From: Hemileia vastatrix
Lineage: Eukaryota > Basidiomycota > Pucciniomycetes > Pucciniales > Zaghouaniaceae
Length of the DNA stretch: 64,000 nucleotides
Assembly (NCBI GenBank): GCA_030280995.1
Contig: JASXTE010000017.1
Coordinates: 25,556,498-25,620,497, forward strand
Direction of reading: 5' to 3'
Shown one piece after another: positions 47,493-60,406 of the stretch. The translations under genes were made by a program, and so were the position numbers. Below the pieces are notes generated by a model. It saw only the letters and a list, made by a program, of their open reading frames with translations. It was not told the DNA's origin and searched no databases. How positions within the stretch are numbered: position 1 is the first letter of the stretch; each line of letters opens with the position of its first letter.

Positions 47493-49330
47493 ATGTCCAA
47501 CAATCAAAATATTAAATCAAATGCTCCATGTGGCTCCACTAGCTCTAATTGTTTCGAAATCCTTCTTCCCTTCCCATACCACTCTGATTCTCAACTTGGT
47601 CCTCAACTTGGAAACATTGCTCCCCTTAATCAATGTGTTACTTCCAACAACACTCAATCTGATCTAGCCGTCTCAAATTATACTCCCTATCAACCACAAA
47701 CTTCCAATGTAATGTCGCCAAATCTATTATCACCAGTAAATCATTCTAATTCACGAGCTATTAATGAGCAAATACCAACTAGCCATTCATCTTCTCAGGG
47801 GTCATCTCATGGATCTACTTCTCTGTCTTTGCTCCCTTGACATAATAAACGTCGCAAATATAGTCGAAGCCAACTTTTATTCAAAGAACCCCACAGAAAA
47901 CAAAATGCTGATTTTCCACCAAATTTTACGTCCACAAAAGTAAGATTGTTTCTTTTAATAAACTTCTTACTTTTTTGCTAATTAATTTTGTTCCTACAGA
48001 ATTGTTTTTATCAACACTTACGGCTATTGTGGGGTTTGGTTGATGTTTCATCTCTTCCACCTACTCCGAACCCTGAAAACATACAGCAATTTCTGGATCA
48101 AAATTTATCTCTCTCAGATGTAGAAGACATCTGCAATGATCCTTCAAAAGCTACTCTCATAAACTTAGAAGATGTTCGAACTCTTGCAAATATGTCAGGT
48201 GCATCCATCAAGATCAACAATGGTACTATCCATATTAAACCTATTTTTACATCTTACATTCGACTTCACCTGGCTAGACTTGGCATTCAACTATGGGCCC
48301 CTGATCTACTGGATGATGCGGACTCAACCTACAATGCTTCTTGTAGAATCTGTGCTATTAGCTTGTTCCGTCTTGGTGTCTCCTCAAAAGCTTATTCAAT
48401 GTTTTGGGTGGACGAATCTTTTCTAAATGACTCAAATCTACTAGTCAAAGCTTACAATCACCATATACATTATGTCTGGACAAATCGTATCAAAGATGAA
48501 ATGGAGAATTCAGGAAAAATGGCAGCAGAAGCAGAAAATAAGAAAAAGGTCAAAAATCACTCTCGAGTAAGTTGCTTTGCTTAAATATGGTTATCAATCT
48601 CTTTAGAAAGCTAATGTCTTTTAAGTAGTTATACAAAAAACGTTTAACTTTTGCGCAGAAACTAAACCTTCCTGAGAGATACATGAGTATCATTTGAGAC
48701 CCTTTAGCACATAGCAAAGATGAATATGATGAGGAGCATCAATGCTTTGTCATAAAAACTCTCCCATATAGATCAAAAACTGCTAATATTTTCTTTCGGC
48801 GTCTAGATCAGGAAATTATATCAAAAATGAAACTTGACAAAATTGCCGACTGATCACGAAAACGAAAACTGCCAAAATCTCCTGTCATATCAACATATCA
48901 TAAATTTCCCTGTGGTCTTCCACTTGACTATTACAACTCTAAATGGCTAAGACAATTTAGCAAAGCTCAACAACAAAAAATACCTTCATGTGCTTCTGTT
49001 GCTTTTCTCAACCGACCAAGTTCTTCTCTTCTACCTGTGAATCATCCAAATCATGATCCAGACGAAAAGCTTAGCGACAAGAGATTCAATGCAAAATATC
49101 TTGACAAAGTGTTGGAAAAGTATTGTTTGTATCACAATGACGATTGCCCTAACTCAGATGAACTTGATGCAGCTGAATCATCTTATATTGATGATCCAAA
49201 TTTTTATTGCCCAGAAGATAATTTGAGCGATATCTACAACTCTGAATTGGATTTTGAAACCTGTTCTCAGCCTGATATTAATAGTGAAAAAAATATGCTC
49301 AATAATGAAATTGAAAATGAAAGTGAATGA
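47493..49330 (+). pseudogene. CACTA companion gene, function unknown
   Basis: Start chosen at the ATG 47,493 (MSNNQNIKSN). The first part is Ser/Asn-rich and then basic (KRRKYSRSQLLFKE). Introns with GT-AG ends fit at 47,940-47,999 and 48,567-48,658. The middle (LVDVSSLPPTPNPENIQQFL to NHHIHYVWTNRIKDEME) is well behaved but matches no family I know; the end is acidic. Three in-frame stops are all TGA (about 47,838, 48,697 and 48,852), before HNKRRK, DPLAHS and SRKRK, which again suits CGA-to-TGA change. It may be a DNA-binding partner of the transposase, like the TnpA-type proteins of other CACTA elements, but this is only position-based inference. Confidence 0.7.
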
Positions 49331-49647
49331 GTTAGATTTTTTGTTGAATCTTTAAGACATCATTTCTTTATTCCTTATATTTGCTTATACAAGAGCTCAA
49401 TTTATGTTATTAGTGTGAAATGGTTATTGCTGGTGGAGAATTTTTATTAAAAATAAAAAAATTTAAGAAAATTTAAGTTTTTGTTCATTTAATGGTGAAA
49501 AGATAAAATTTATTCATAAATTTTTCTTTCTTTTTGATTTTATCTAATGGAGATAAGAAAATAAAAATATTTCTTTATATCTGATATCAGAATCCTTATA
49601 AACTTTAAAGCTAAAGGAGAAAACTAAATTTATAATTTTTCATATCT

Positions 49648-52600
49648 TTAGATATCTAGTATATCATCAAGTAGAATATCATTATTTGCTGCCTGAGAAT
49701 TCCAATTGTTATCTACTATTTTAAATACTATACCATTTTGCCCTATCTGAAAAGTATTAGGAGCTAAACATCGATAAGCACATATTGATATGATCTGTGA
49801 CATGCTAAATATTTCATGCTCTTTTAAAATGACACCAAGCAAACATTTCATCATGTTACAACATTCTACAAATTGAAGACTTACATGAGATAAATTTGTA
49901 AAATTAATTGTTTGAATTTTTTGAAGATATACAAAATCTGTTTCAACACTTTTAGGAATATCTGCAATTATTATATTTTTAACAAACCCATAAATTTTTT
50001 TGTCTTTTCCTTGAAGGACTATTAAATTATTAGGCGGCTTGACAGAACACATAGTACCATCTTTACTGTTCCAATTGGCACGAAAAGCAACATTTTGACT
50101 GACCACATCTCCCTTCTGAACTTGCAGGTATTCTTGAATACTCAAACAATCGGAGTTTAATTTTTTGGCAAAAGATACAAGTTTAGCATAAATATGATCA
50201 TCTAAATCTGTCAGGCTAAGGTCAAGTACAAGGATGTGAACTAGCTTGAATAGTCAGTTGTCTAGAAGATTTTAATGGTCCTATATGAATACTGTAGTTT
50301 TAATCCACTAAGTTATAAAATATAATCAAATATAAAGGTCTCAGTAATATAATTCTCACTATTCTTATATATGGCTTACAATCTTTATAGTTGGTAGAAA
50401 AATAGATTATATAAATTCAGATACTATTCAAAAGTCTTATAAAATTACTAATTGATATGTATTGTAATTGATTTGGTTATATTGGTTAAATTGTAATGAT
50501 AAGGAATGAAGAAATACAACCCAAAAACCTCCTCCTTTTATACACACTGAGTTCCCCAATGATTCCCTTGATATACCACCCAATACACAATTAATGACGC
50601 CTCTAAACAACTAATAGACATGCCCATCAACATTCCCAGTAACCCATGACATAATTAGAAGAGTAACAACCGCCAAAATCCTGTAATAATAAGGGAAATC
50701 CATCAAAATTAAAGAAAAAGACAAAAAGAGAGTATATGCGTATAAAACATGAATATTAAAGACTAAAGGAGACTTTTTAAGGTTAATAATAGCTTAATAA
50801 TAAGGGGATTTACTGTAGAAATAATGGGGCTAATCCTGACATTATACTATGTGAAATTCCCATTCAAAAATAACCAAAATTGACTGAGAAACCACCCAAA
50901 AACTTAAAAAAGAGCGTGAGATGTGGGGTAACTACATGCAGTTCTTGGCAGGCGCTTGCACGGGTAAATCCTTGACTAAAATTAGGCGAATTTAAGCGTG
51001 GTGATGAAATAAAGTGCCAAGAGTGAGGTTATTAATGAAATTAGTCCATATAAACAAGGTCAATGCATTATTAATTAAGCTAGGACACTAAATAAGCGCC
51101 TGTCGCCTATTTTAGTGTGTTTCCCCACAGTGGGCGTAGAATGTGGGGTAATTATAGTGTGAAAAAGCTAACTTTGCTAAAAATGAAGCTATTCACATGG
51201 GAAAAAAGCAGGCAGTATGTGGCCAATACACAGAAGCCATTTCTGGCATAAAAAACACCAAATTTGAAAAGTGTTATTTTTATGCATTTAAATAGCCAAA
51301 TCAATCGTTCTAAATGAGCCCAATTGATCTGTCAAAGCGCAATTTTGATATTCTCAATTTTATAGCGCATATAGTCAACTTTTAAGTGAAATAAAGCGCA
51401 TTTCTTGTTTTTTGCATAAAACAATGAATATAACAGCTTTAAGTGTGCTTAAAAATTATGTAGCCTTATACTTAAGGTTCTTAAGATTACCCTAAAATAT
51501 TCCAACTTAATATTAAGTACATAAGACCTATAAAAGGAGGATATATGCGTGTATATAAGGTGTTATAATGGCATTTTTTGTGTATTATCATAATTTTACT
51601 TATGTATACTATTTGTGTACTCTTATTTATTATTCCCATGTATAGTTCATGTGTTTAACATAACTTATAATTACTTTTTACTCAGTCCTGGAGATATACA
51701 GGCTGACAAAATCAGATATTTTTTTTGTAAAGTTGTCTTCCGAAGTAAAATTTTTTTGATTGAGAGTTTTCCAATAAATGTTTCCTGAAAATCTTTGAAG
51801 TTGAATTATTTTATTTAGCATAGTTGTCTCCATCTCACCTTTATAGAAAGATATATCACATAAAATATTCAGTCACAAAATATGAAATAATTTTCACATT
51901 TGAAAACTTACCATGGTGAAAGTTTGTGTTAAACTTTTGAATAAGGCCAATTAGCCTCTCCCCAGCAAATTCCAATACACCTATGAGTGGGCCCCACAAA
52001 CTATTTTGCTCCGGTATATGGAAAGCGTAGTGATGATTTGGGACCATGTTTTTATTTGAAAACAATTCTTTAGAGCTTTTAATGTATAAATCATAACTAT
52101 TAGCAAAAGTAGAAGAACAATTTTTAGAAACTCTCAAAGCCATTACAATATGTGTGCATTTAATCAAGTTAGAGATGTTCATTAAAAATTTTTTTTTGTT
52201 GACATGAGTAGGAATATCAATACCATCATCTCCGAATTGCCGAATTATGATCAGAGGAATCACATATAAAAATAAGACATGCCATTGAGAGGCGGTCAAT
52301 TTTCCAGTTTTTGGTTTTCCTAATTGCTTCGGTATGTGACCCAAACAGCTCGGTAACACCACGTCTTGTTGAAGTTTAGAAAAAGAATTCATTTCATAGT
52401 CCATAAAAAGTCCCCGCGTGAGCCTTGGGCAAGTTTAAAATCAGATGGATCATGTAGAGAAGAGTCATTTATTTCTACATTTTCTAAAACATTGTCATTG
52501 CAAAGTCTTTTTTTGAACAAATTAGTGCTGTGATCGTCAACTGCTACCCGTTTTTTATAAGAAAGAATTTGATAGTCCCACCATTCTCGGAAATGAAACA

Positions 52601-54098
52601 TTAATACGCCTTCCAGCCAGTTGTGCATTAATCCCAAAGCAACATTATCAACAGGATTCTTATAAGAAAGCAGGTTTAATGGAGACCATCGTATACCATT
52701 TTGACGGACAATCTGGTCCTTTTGAGTTAGAGTCGTTGAATTTTTCCATTCAAGAGATACTTTCATAAATTCATCTTTTGTTCGAGGGGGACCTAACATT
52801 GAGGAATTTTTATTTTCTTGCTTAATTTTGCACCACGAACAGAAAAAAGTGGCAGAATGTGAGGCAAAACCTGCTACTTTGTGTGTTGTGCCAGTGTCTC
52901 CAATAAAGGGTAGAAGCTTTAGTTGAACTTGTCGTCCCATAGGATATTCATGAGTAGTGTAAGTTTTTGGAACCATATAATCAAGAAATTGATTGACTAT
53001 TGGCTGTACTAAGTGAGAAATGGCTTACATATTTGGAAGGGAGGGACCAGGTGTGAAGCCAAAAACATATACGCTCTCTAGCTTAGAGCGTATTTCTTGA
53101 GGTAGATTCAGACATGTAAGAAAAATTAATCCAATAGATTTTTGATTCCCAGATAATTTATTTCCATGTGGATTGAACCAATCCACAAATAAAGAAAAAA
53201 CAAGAGTTAGAATACTAGATTCATCCAAACTCTGAGAATGTATACTTTTCCAAGCGCTACCTTGCTGGATGTCACAGATAAAATCGGCCTCCATTGAAGA
53301 CAATCTGAGTTTCCAACTTTCTATACTTGACTCAATTCCAGGGCGGTTCAAAAACCAAACAAGCCAATTGTCGATGTTCTGTACTGGGAACACACAGTTT
53401 GGTAAGTGGTTTGGATTTATTTCAACTGAATCTTGGGTTGGAAAGTATGAGTTCATATGATGAAATAAATCAGTACCACATTCATTTGCCCTGGATGAAT
53501 ATTTATGAGTACAGAAAAGTGTAATAGATGGTTTGTCATAAAGACAGAAGCATTTTGGACAACAAGTCAATTCATTGATGCTAAAAGAAAAAAAATGTTT
53601 TAAAATTGTTCGCATATCAGAAGGGATCTCATCTCCCAAATCACCACAACCAGTGATTGAGAAAATTATTTCCATCAGATTAACCAAAACATTTCTACTA
53701 AATTGAGAGTTTTTGATGCTGAGTTGCCCGTATAGATGCTGCCACATTAAGTAGGAACATGCTAAACCTGATATACATACAAAAGAAGAATCAAAATATA
53801 ATTTAGAGAATTTTATAACAGTTATTTAATATTTACCAGATATTTCTTTTGAAGAAACATTCATACGATTTTCTGATGTAGGCAAGGGAGAAGTTGTCAG
53901 GAAAGAAGGAGACTTTTCAGCAGTAACTTGTATGCTATGTGACAATTGAGAGGTGGATTGAATCAGGGAATCTCTATATCTATGTTGTCAAATAGTACGA
54001 GCTGGTAGGGGTAAACCAGGGACATTTTGATTTTGGTCATTGATGTGTGAGGATTGAGCACATTTTGAGCATGTGCAAACGTCCAGGTCAGAAGGCAT
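49648..54098 (-). pseudogene. CACTA Tnp2-type transposase, broken and split
   Basis: Reads from MPSDLDVCTCSKC (54,098). An intron fits at 53,836-53,768. Core motifs: VDWFNPHGNKLSGNQKSIG, CLNLPQEIRSKLE, FGFTPGPSLPNM, then FIGDTGTTHKVAGFASH, FFCSWCKI, ALGLMHNWLEG, and LEFAGERLIGLIQ. These fit the basidiomycete Tnp2 family, with Asp, Asp and Glu candidates in VDWF, IGDT and GERL. An in-frame TAA lies at 53,022-53,024 and a frameshift near 52,395. An intron fits at 51,911-51,839. The 1500-bp solo LTR (50,209-51,708) then splits the C-terminal part, which resumes at 50,203 and ends at 49,648. Confidence 0.9.
50209..51708 (-). repeat. Solo LTR of the Gypsy-2 family
   Basis: Ends TGTCAGGCTAAGG and, inverted, TGTCAGCCTGTATATCTCC, 1500 bp. 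It is flanked by the 5-bp repeat AAATC (50,204-50,208 and 51,709-51,713). The start resembles the Gypsy-2 LTR start (TTTCAGCCTAGGTATCTCC). No internal element sequence remains, as after recombination between two LTRs. Confidence 0.88.
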
Positions 54099-54479
54099 TT
54101 CAGAGAGTGTAACTGGAGTGAAGATTTTACAAACTTGATACAAAAACAGAATATAATATATCAAATATATCTTACTCAACTAGTCGTTGTGGGTATATAT
54201 TCAACATTAAATCTCTAGTGCTTTAAAGTTGGAGTTTATAGTAGTATAATTCATTACAGGAAATTATTCCCTCTCATGGGCAAAGTAATAAAATATGAAG
54301 CATTACCTCAATTTGTTGGACGTAATCAAGTGATTGCATGCAGAGTGACTGATACCGTGGAAAGTAAGATTATATATTTTAATCTTTCTTAAATCACAAT
54401 AAATATATAATATATCCCAAAAAAACTTATTGAGCAGAACTGAGTCAAATAAAAATAAAGATTAAAAATAAAAATAAAA

Positions 54480-55087
54480 CATTAAATAAAAGATAATTGT
54501 ATTGGCAGTGGATAAGTATACAATGGTGGGGGGTAAAAGAAAAAAAAGTAAATAAATATAAAAAACATTAATGAGGCAACAAGAGAAAATTGCTGATGAT
54601 AAAAAAAGCAAGGTGAGGATGAAGATACATAGGTGACAATGATGAGAAAATAAGTGAGGAATCGGAAATCCTTAGGGGATGACAAATTGATCTGAGATAC
54701 AATTTGCCTGAGAGAGGAAAGAAAAAGGGAGGTGAGGATAAAAGAAAGGATGTGATGAAGATACATAGGTGACGATGATGAGAAAATAAGTGAGGAATCG
54801 GAAATCATTAGGGGATGACAAATTGATCTGAGATACAATTTGCCTGAGAGAGGAGTAAAAAATCATGTCAGTATTTTATTGCATTGAAGAGGAAACAGAA
54901 ATGGGTCAGAAACTACAATGGGTAAGCAGATGATGGGAAAATGATGTGATGTATCTAAAATGGGATCTGAGAACTTTTTGGATGATGCATAAATTAAATT
55001 CATGCCTGAGAATCTTGGCAACAGGGGTAGCTTAAATTCATCGTGCGGAGGAGGATGAATTCAATCAGCCAAACTTTGCACACAGTG
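54480..55087 (-). repeat. CACTA right terminal inverted repeat with internal duplication
   Basis: The terminal part (about 54,715-55,087) pairs with the left end. A roughly 100-bp segment (GATGAAGATACATAGGTGAC...) is present twice, at 54,619-54,718 and 54,754-54,853, offset 135 bp. Confidence 0.9.
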
Positions 55088-55090
55088 TGA

Positions 55091-55178
55091 GATGTACTCA
55101 ACAAAATTGTTGAAACTGAGATTGTTCGAGAAATCCAAGAACCAGCTTTAGTTCAAAGCTCTCAAGGTCGGCCCAAAA
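55091..55178 (+). pseudogene. MULE transposase, short linker piece
   Basis: Between the CACTA and Gypsy-3 insertions the MULE frame reads DVLNKIVETEIVREIQEPAL, then VQSSQGRPK. Rejoined at the TGA duplication, the frame continues from 46,905. The last five bases (CAAAA) are the Gypsy-3 target site. Confidence 0.85.
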
Positions 55179-55433
55179 TGTCATCCATTAAAATTTGATA
55201 TATCGTTATAATATAAATTTGTGTATAGATTTAGATCACGACTTCTTTACTACTTAGTTACTGTTATACATTCTTCCAAATTCTTAATTATTCCTTACCT
55301 ACTATTGATACCAAGTCTTGTATATAAACTAATCCGTGTCTAGATTTGATTCCCTAGCGAATCAACTTTGAAATATTACCTAAAAAGACTTTTCTAATCT
55401 CTAACAAACTAAATAATAAAGCAATCCCTTACA
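55179..55433 (+). repeat. Gypsy-3 5' LTR with TATA box
   Basis: TATATAAA at 55,321-55,328 lies about 28-35 bases before AGCGAATCAA (55,356-55,365), the proposed transcript start. The same 255 bases recur at 60,407-60,661. Confidence 0.95.
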
Positions 55434-55436
55434 ATT

Positions 55437-55446
55437 TTGATTCGCT
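55437..55446 (+). promoter_or_regulatory. Gypsy-3 primer-binding site, probably self-priming
   Basis: TTGATTCGCT begins three bases after the LTR. It is the exact complement of AGCGAATCAA inside the LTR (55,356-55,365), about 30 bases after a TATA box. No tRNA 3' end (TGG start) is matched. This is the arrangement of self-primed Tf1/sushi-type elements, where the 5' end of the transcript folds back as primer. Confidence 0.65.
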
Positions 55447-55694
55447 CTTAAAATCATTAAAACCTTTGTTTATCTAAATCTTTTGTTTATTGATAGAACA
55501 CTTCCTGTTAAACTAAAAGAAATAAAACTTATCCTATTCTAGTTACTATTATCGTTGATTTTCCTCTTCTCGTTCTGGCTATTTACGGCATTAGTGTTGA
55601 TTTTACACCGGAATCCTCTCTTCATCTTTCTGCTTCAATTTCTAGTCATCACCATTATCAATCTCCTTCTAGCTCTCCTAATAGTCCAGTTGAT

Positions 55695-58600
55695 ATGAGT
55701 AATCATATTACAGTCGACTTGGAAGTACTCCGCTAACTTCAGGCAAAAATTGAAAACCTTGAGTTGGAAAGTACTCGACGTAGTCAATTATCTTCTGAAC
55801 CCAAAATTTCTTCAGCTGTCTTTGCAGTCCTTCCCAATGTATCCTTTTCGGGTGACTCTCAGCAGTTAAAATCTTTTTTGCTTAATATTCGAAGTCACTT
55901 GCGCTTTTATTCTGCTCATTTTACTTGCACTTCTGACAAGATTCTTTGGATAACCCGTCATTTTGAACACCTCCCGGGAAAGCCTCCTTCTATTGCAATG
56001 AACTGGTGGCTTTCTATTGTCCAGCACAATGCAGTCGCCCAAAAGATTCATTCGGCTTATCCTGATTTTTCTTCTATGGAGCGAAAGTTGCCATGTCTTG
56101 CCTCTGTCGACACATTCCTGGATGAACTGATCCTTCACTTTGGTGATAAAGCAGCGGATAATACTGCTTATGAAAAACTTGATCGTTGTCGACAAGGGAA
56201 AAGATCTGTAGAAGAATACATTAGTGATTTCTTGTCATTAGTTTACACCGTTGATTCCTCAGATAGAGACAGAGCTATTCGTTTTATGAAAGGGTTGACA
56301 CCTAGCATTCAAAAACTCCTGATTGGTCGAACAGATTATTTGGGCACTACCCCTTCGCTCACCACTTTCATATCCTGGGCCCAAATGGCAGGGCAACAAC
56401 TTCATTTGCAGAATTTGATTGATAACCCATCAAAGGCCAGCTCAGCCCTTCAGATGGATTTATCGTCGCAATCTAGGAATGCTCCTTCCAATTCAGGTCA
56501 AGGTCCTATTGTTGTTGACTCTTTATCAGTTATCCAGTTGAGGAATCTTGTGGGCACCATATCCACCAAGGATCTTCCCCCCTTTACAAATGAGGAGCGA
56601 ATTCGTTGTCAAACCAACAAACTTTGTTTCCGTTGTCGCAAGTCATATATGGCGGATGACCATCCAGTTGGATACCTCTTTTGTCCCTATTTCCCTGAGG
56701 CTAGGAAGAAGGGTTCATCGAATGTATCAACTATCAAGACAGACCCTAAGATCGAAAAAGGAAAAACCCCAGCCACTGTTCCGCTTGCTCAGGTTTCAAT
56801 TTCTAATTGCTTTCAGGAGGTCACTTCTCTTCCTTCTGAATCAGGACCTTCTCACAATGAGGAGGTTAACAATTTAATGGATATGATTTGGGCCGATGGG
56901 GACTCTATTCCAATAGCATCTCTCAATGTCAAATCGTATAGTCCTGAATTTTCTCCTTTAAAAAATTCTTCACTTACTAAATTTTTTATTCCTTTTTTTC
57001 TCAAAAATGATCAACCTTTTGTTATGGCTTATATGCCAACATCCCGCTCTACTCTACTGAAGGTTTTAATATTGCTGGACACTGGAGCGGGTGAAAGCTT
57101 TATTGACGAGGAATTACTTCATCATTCAGGTTGGAAGAAAACATCTCGTCCTCCTCTTTTTTGTTCAACTGCTGATGGTTCATCTTTAAAAGGTGGTATC
57201 ATTAATTCGCAGACTAGTGGTCTTTTACTGTTCCCAACAAATTCTTCGAAAATTAAAATAAAAACCACTTTAAATATTTCTAACTTAGGAAAACCAATTA
57301 TTATACTTGGATCTCCATGGTTTTTAAACCAGAAAGTTTCACTTCATTTCGATACACGTCTCCTTTTGGTTCCTTCTTTTCCTGCTACTTCTTTAATCTC
57401 TACTGTTTCTACATCTTTTTCTATTCCACCTCATCTATCCTATTTTAAAGAGATATATTATTCCACAGAAATTTCAATGCTACCTCCCAACAGGCCAGAG
57501 TTTGACATCCAAATTAATTTGGAGCCAGGAGCGAAGCTTCCCCATAGTCGACCATATTCACTACCCCCAGATCAGGAACAGCTTATGAAGGATTATGTTT
57601 CCGAGCAATTAAATAAGGGATTTATTAGATTGTCATCTTCCCCAGTTGCTTCTCCAATATTTTTTGTAAATACTCCCTCTAAGCCACCTAGACCTTGTGT
57701 TGATTACAGACAATTAAACAATATTACGATAAAGGATAAATTTCCCCTTCCATCTGTTCCCCATCTTTTTACCCTGTTACATAAGAAGCAGTTTTTTTCT
57801 AAACTTGATCTAAAATCAGCATTTAATCTTTTAAGAGTGGCACCCGGACATGAGTGGAAAACAGCATTTAAGACACCATGGGGGCTTTATGAATATTTAG
57901 TCATGCCCTTTGGTCTCTGTAATGCCCCATCTGTTTTTCAACGTTTTGCCCAATGGGTTCTGCGAGATGGCATTGATATCTTTTGTAGTGTATACATTGA
58001 TGATATTATTGTCTTTTCGGACACTTATGAGGATCACTTACTTCATTTAAAAAAGGTTTTTGAGATGCTTAAACGTGAAAATTTGCTTGTCTCTGCTTCT
58101 AAATGTTCATTTTTACAGCCTTCAGTCACATTTTTGGGATTTGTTGCTTCTGGAGAGGGATTAAAAATCAGCGATGATAGAATTAAAACTATCCAGGATT
58201 GGCCTCTACCAACGAATTTGACTCAAACAAAGAGGTTTTTAGGATTTACTAATTTTTATCGAAAGTTTATTCCTTCATTCTCTTCTCTTTCACTACCATT
58301 GACTAATGCTACAAGAGAAACTGACCCTATTCCTTTCAGTTCCAAACCCTTCATTGATGCATTTAATCAATTGAAGCAGGCTTTTTCAAATGCTACTCTC
58401 CTTCATCATATTGATTTTGATTTACCCCGAGTTTTACAAGTGGATTGCTCTGGCTTTGCCCTGGCAGCAATCCTTTCGCAGCCAGACAAAGATCACCAAT
58501 TGAAGCCCATAGCTTTTCACTCAAGAAAATTGACAGATTCAGAAAGAAAATGGCAATGTCATGATCAAGAATTACTAGTTATTGTAGAAGCTTTTACAGT

Positions 58601-60386
58601 TTGGAGGTCCTGGCTAATGAACACTAAGAAGCCGACAGTAGTATTATCTGATCATGCTAATTTGAAATATTTTATGAGCCAACAGAAACTAACCCCTAGG
58701 CAACAACGATGGGCAATGTTTTTAAGCCCATTTAACTTTTGTATCCTTCACTGTCCAGGTTCAAAAAATCCCGCTGATGCACCATCACATCGTTCTGATT
58801 ATTTTTCTCCAATGATATCTGATGCTCAAATACTTCTTACTCCTTTCTTTACTTCAGGAGGGACAATTACTAATGCTGTTTCTATTAATGCGATTAACTC
58901 TTTTTTTATGGTTCCTAAAGACAACACAACCTTAACTGATTCCTACTCCTATTTAACTGAAGACGAAAAGAATAATGAAGACTTGGAATTCAGAGATGAG
59001 CGCTGGTGGTTTAAGGATAGATTATATGTTCCGGGTCCACTGAGATCTGAAATTGTTTCTCAGTATCATGATTCACCTTGCTCGGGCCATTTAGGACCAG
59101 ACCGAACCCTTGAACTCATCACTAGAACCTACTTTTGGCCAGGAATACAAAAGGAAGTAATCAAATTTGTGAAAACTTGCGATACTTGTCAACGAAATGC
59201 CATTGACAGGAGAGGAAGGCAAGGCTTTTTACAGCCATTAGAAATTCCTTATCGTCCTTGGTCTGTGATAGGGATGGATTTTATTGTCAAGCTCCCGTTA
59301 TCACAAGGCCAGGATTCAATACTTGTCATTGTTGATCTGCTGACTAAAGGAGCTCATTTTATCCCTTGTAGGGAAAGTATTTCTTCAATGCAGTTAGCTA
59401 ATTTATTTATAGACAGGTTTTTTCGTTATCATGGTCTTCCAGACAAGATAATAAGTGACAGGGGCTCAGTTTTTGTCTCCCAGTTTACAAAACATCTTTT
59501 TAACAAGTTAAGAATTAAATCTGCACCATCAATGGCATTTCATCCTCAAACTGATGGTCAGACTGAAAGGACTAACCAAACATTGGAGGCCTACCTCAGG
59601 AATTTTGTCTCTTACAGACAGGATGATTGGCAATACTGGCTGCCGATGGCAGAATTTTCTTTTAACAACTCTTTGTCTTCTTCTACTAAACAGTCTCCTT
59701 TTTTCTCACTTTATGGCTATCATCCAAGATTTGAACTAACCGATCACCACTCTCCACTTCCAGCAGTTCAAGGGTTTTGCGAGCATATCCAGTCAATTCA
59801 AGAGGAACTGGTTCAGGCTTTGGTTATGGCTAAGGTTGCTCAGTCAAAGCAATATAATAAACACTCACGAGAACCGCCAAACTATCAAGTTGGAGATAAG
59901 GTTTTATTGCTTCGTAAGTATTTAAAAACTAAACAGCCAACTCAAAAATTAGCCTTCCGAAGAATAGGACCCTTTACTATCCTGCAGGCAGTTGGCTCAA
60001 TGGCTTACAAACTGGATTTACCCCCCGAGTTGTCTCGACTTCACCCGGTTTTCAATGTCAATCTTTTGACTCCTTATCGTGATCCTTCTCTTACACCTTT
60101 GCGTACTCATCAAGAAAATATATTAGCGTCTTATCCATTTGAATTGGATGATAGACGAACGACTGTTTTTATTCCTACTAAAAATCATGGCATTTTGCCT
60201 GTTGAAGCAATATTAGATTACAGGAAAATAGGTTTACGACATGAATATCTGATAAAACCTGAAGATTCTTCTATAGACGATGCCTTATGGATTCCCCTCT
60301 CTGACATACCTACTAATTTTAACATTGTATTAAAGGAATTCCATAAAAAGAAGTCTTATATTTCAATTCCTAAGGAGATAGTTTAA
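55695..60386 (+). pseudogene. Gypsy-3 gag-pol polyprotein with one early stop
   Basis: The best start is the ATG at 55,695 (MSNHITVDLEVLR); a TAA at 55,734-55,736 (codon 14) then interrupts a coiled-coil-like start, and the frame stays open to the stop at 60,384. Approximate residues from that ATG: gag 40-245; Cys/His cluster (CFRCRKS...H...FC) 305-335; protease LDTGAG at 460; RT 630-800 with YIDD at 766; RNase H from 915 (QVDCSG); integrase zinc finger 1124-1165 (HDSPCSGHLG...CDTCQ); integrase core with GMDF, ISDRG, QTERT at 1194, 1254, 1290; GPF/Y-type module (RRIGPF) near 1420; chromodomain-like end (VEAILDYRKIG...LIKPED...LWIPLSD) 1500-1535. The missing aromatic cage residues may weaken histone binding. 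Restoring activity would need readthrough of one codon; otherwise all catalytic motifs are present. Confidence 0.93.
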
Positions 60387-60406
60387 CCTATAACACTGAT
60401 CATAAT

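Larger units (their letters stand above)
46909..55087. mobile_element. CACTA (EnSpm-type) transposon, decayed
   Basis: The left end starts CACTGCGTGCAAG and the right end, inverted, CACTGTGTGCAAAG. Both are followed by a long inverted repeat containing TTGAATTCATCCTCCTCC. A 3-bp duplication TGA flanks it (46,906-46,908 and 55,088-55,090), as expected for CACTA elements. It carries two convergent genes: an unknown plus-strand companion gene (47,493-49,330) and a Tnp2 transposase on the minus strand (54,098-49,648), which is split by a solo LTR. Confidence 0.92.
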
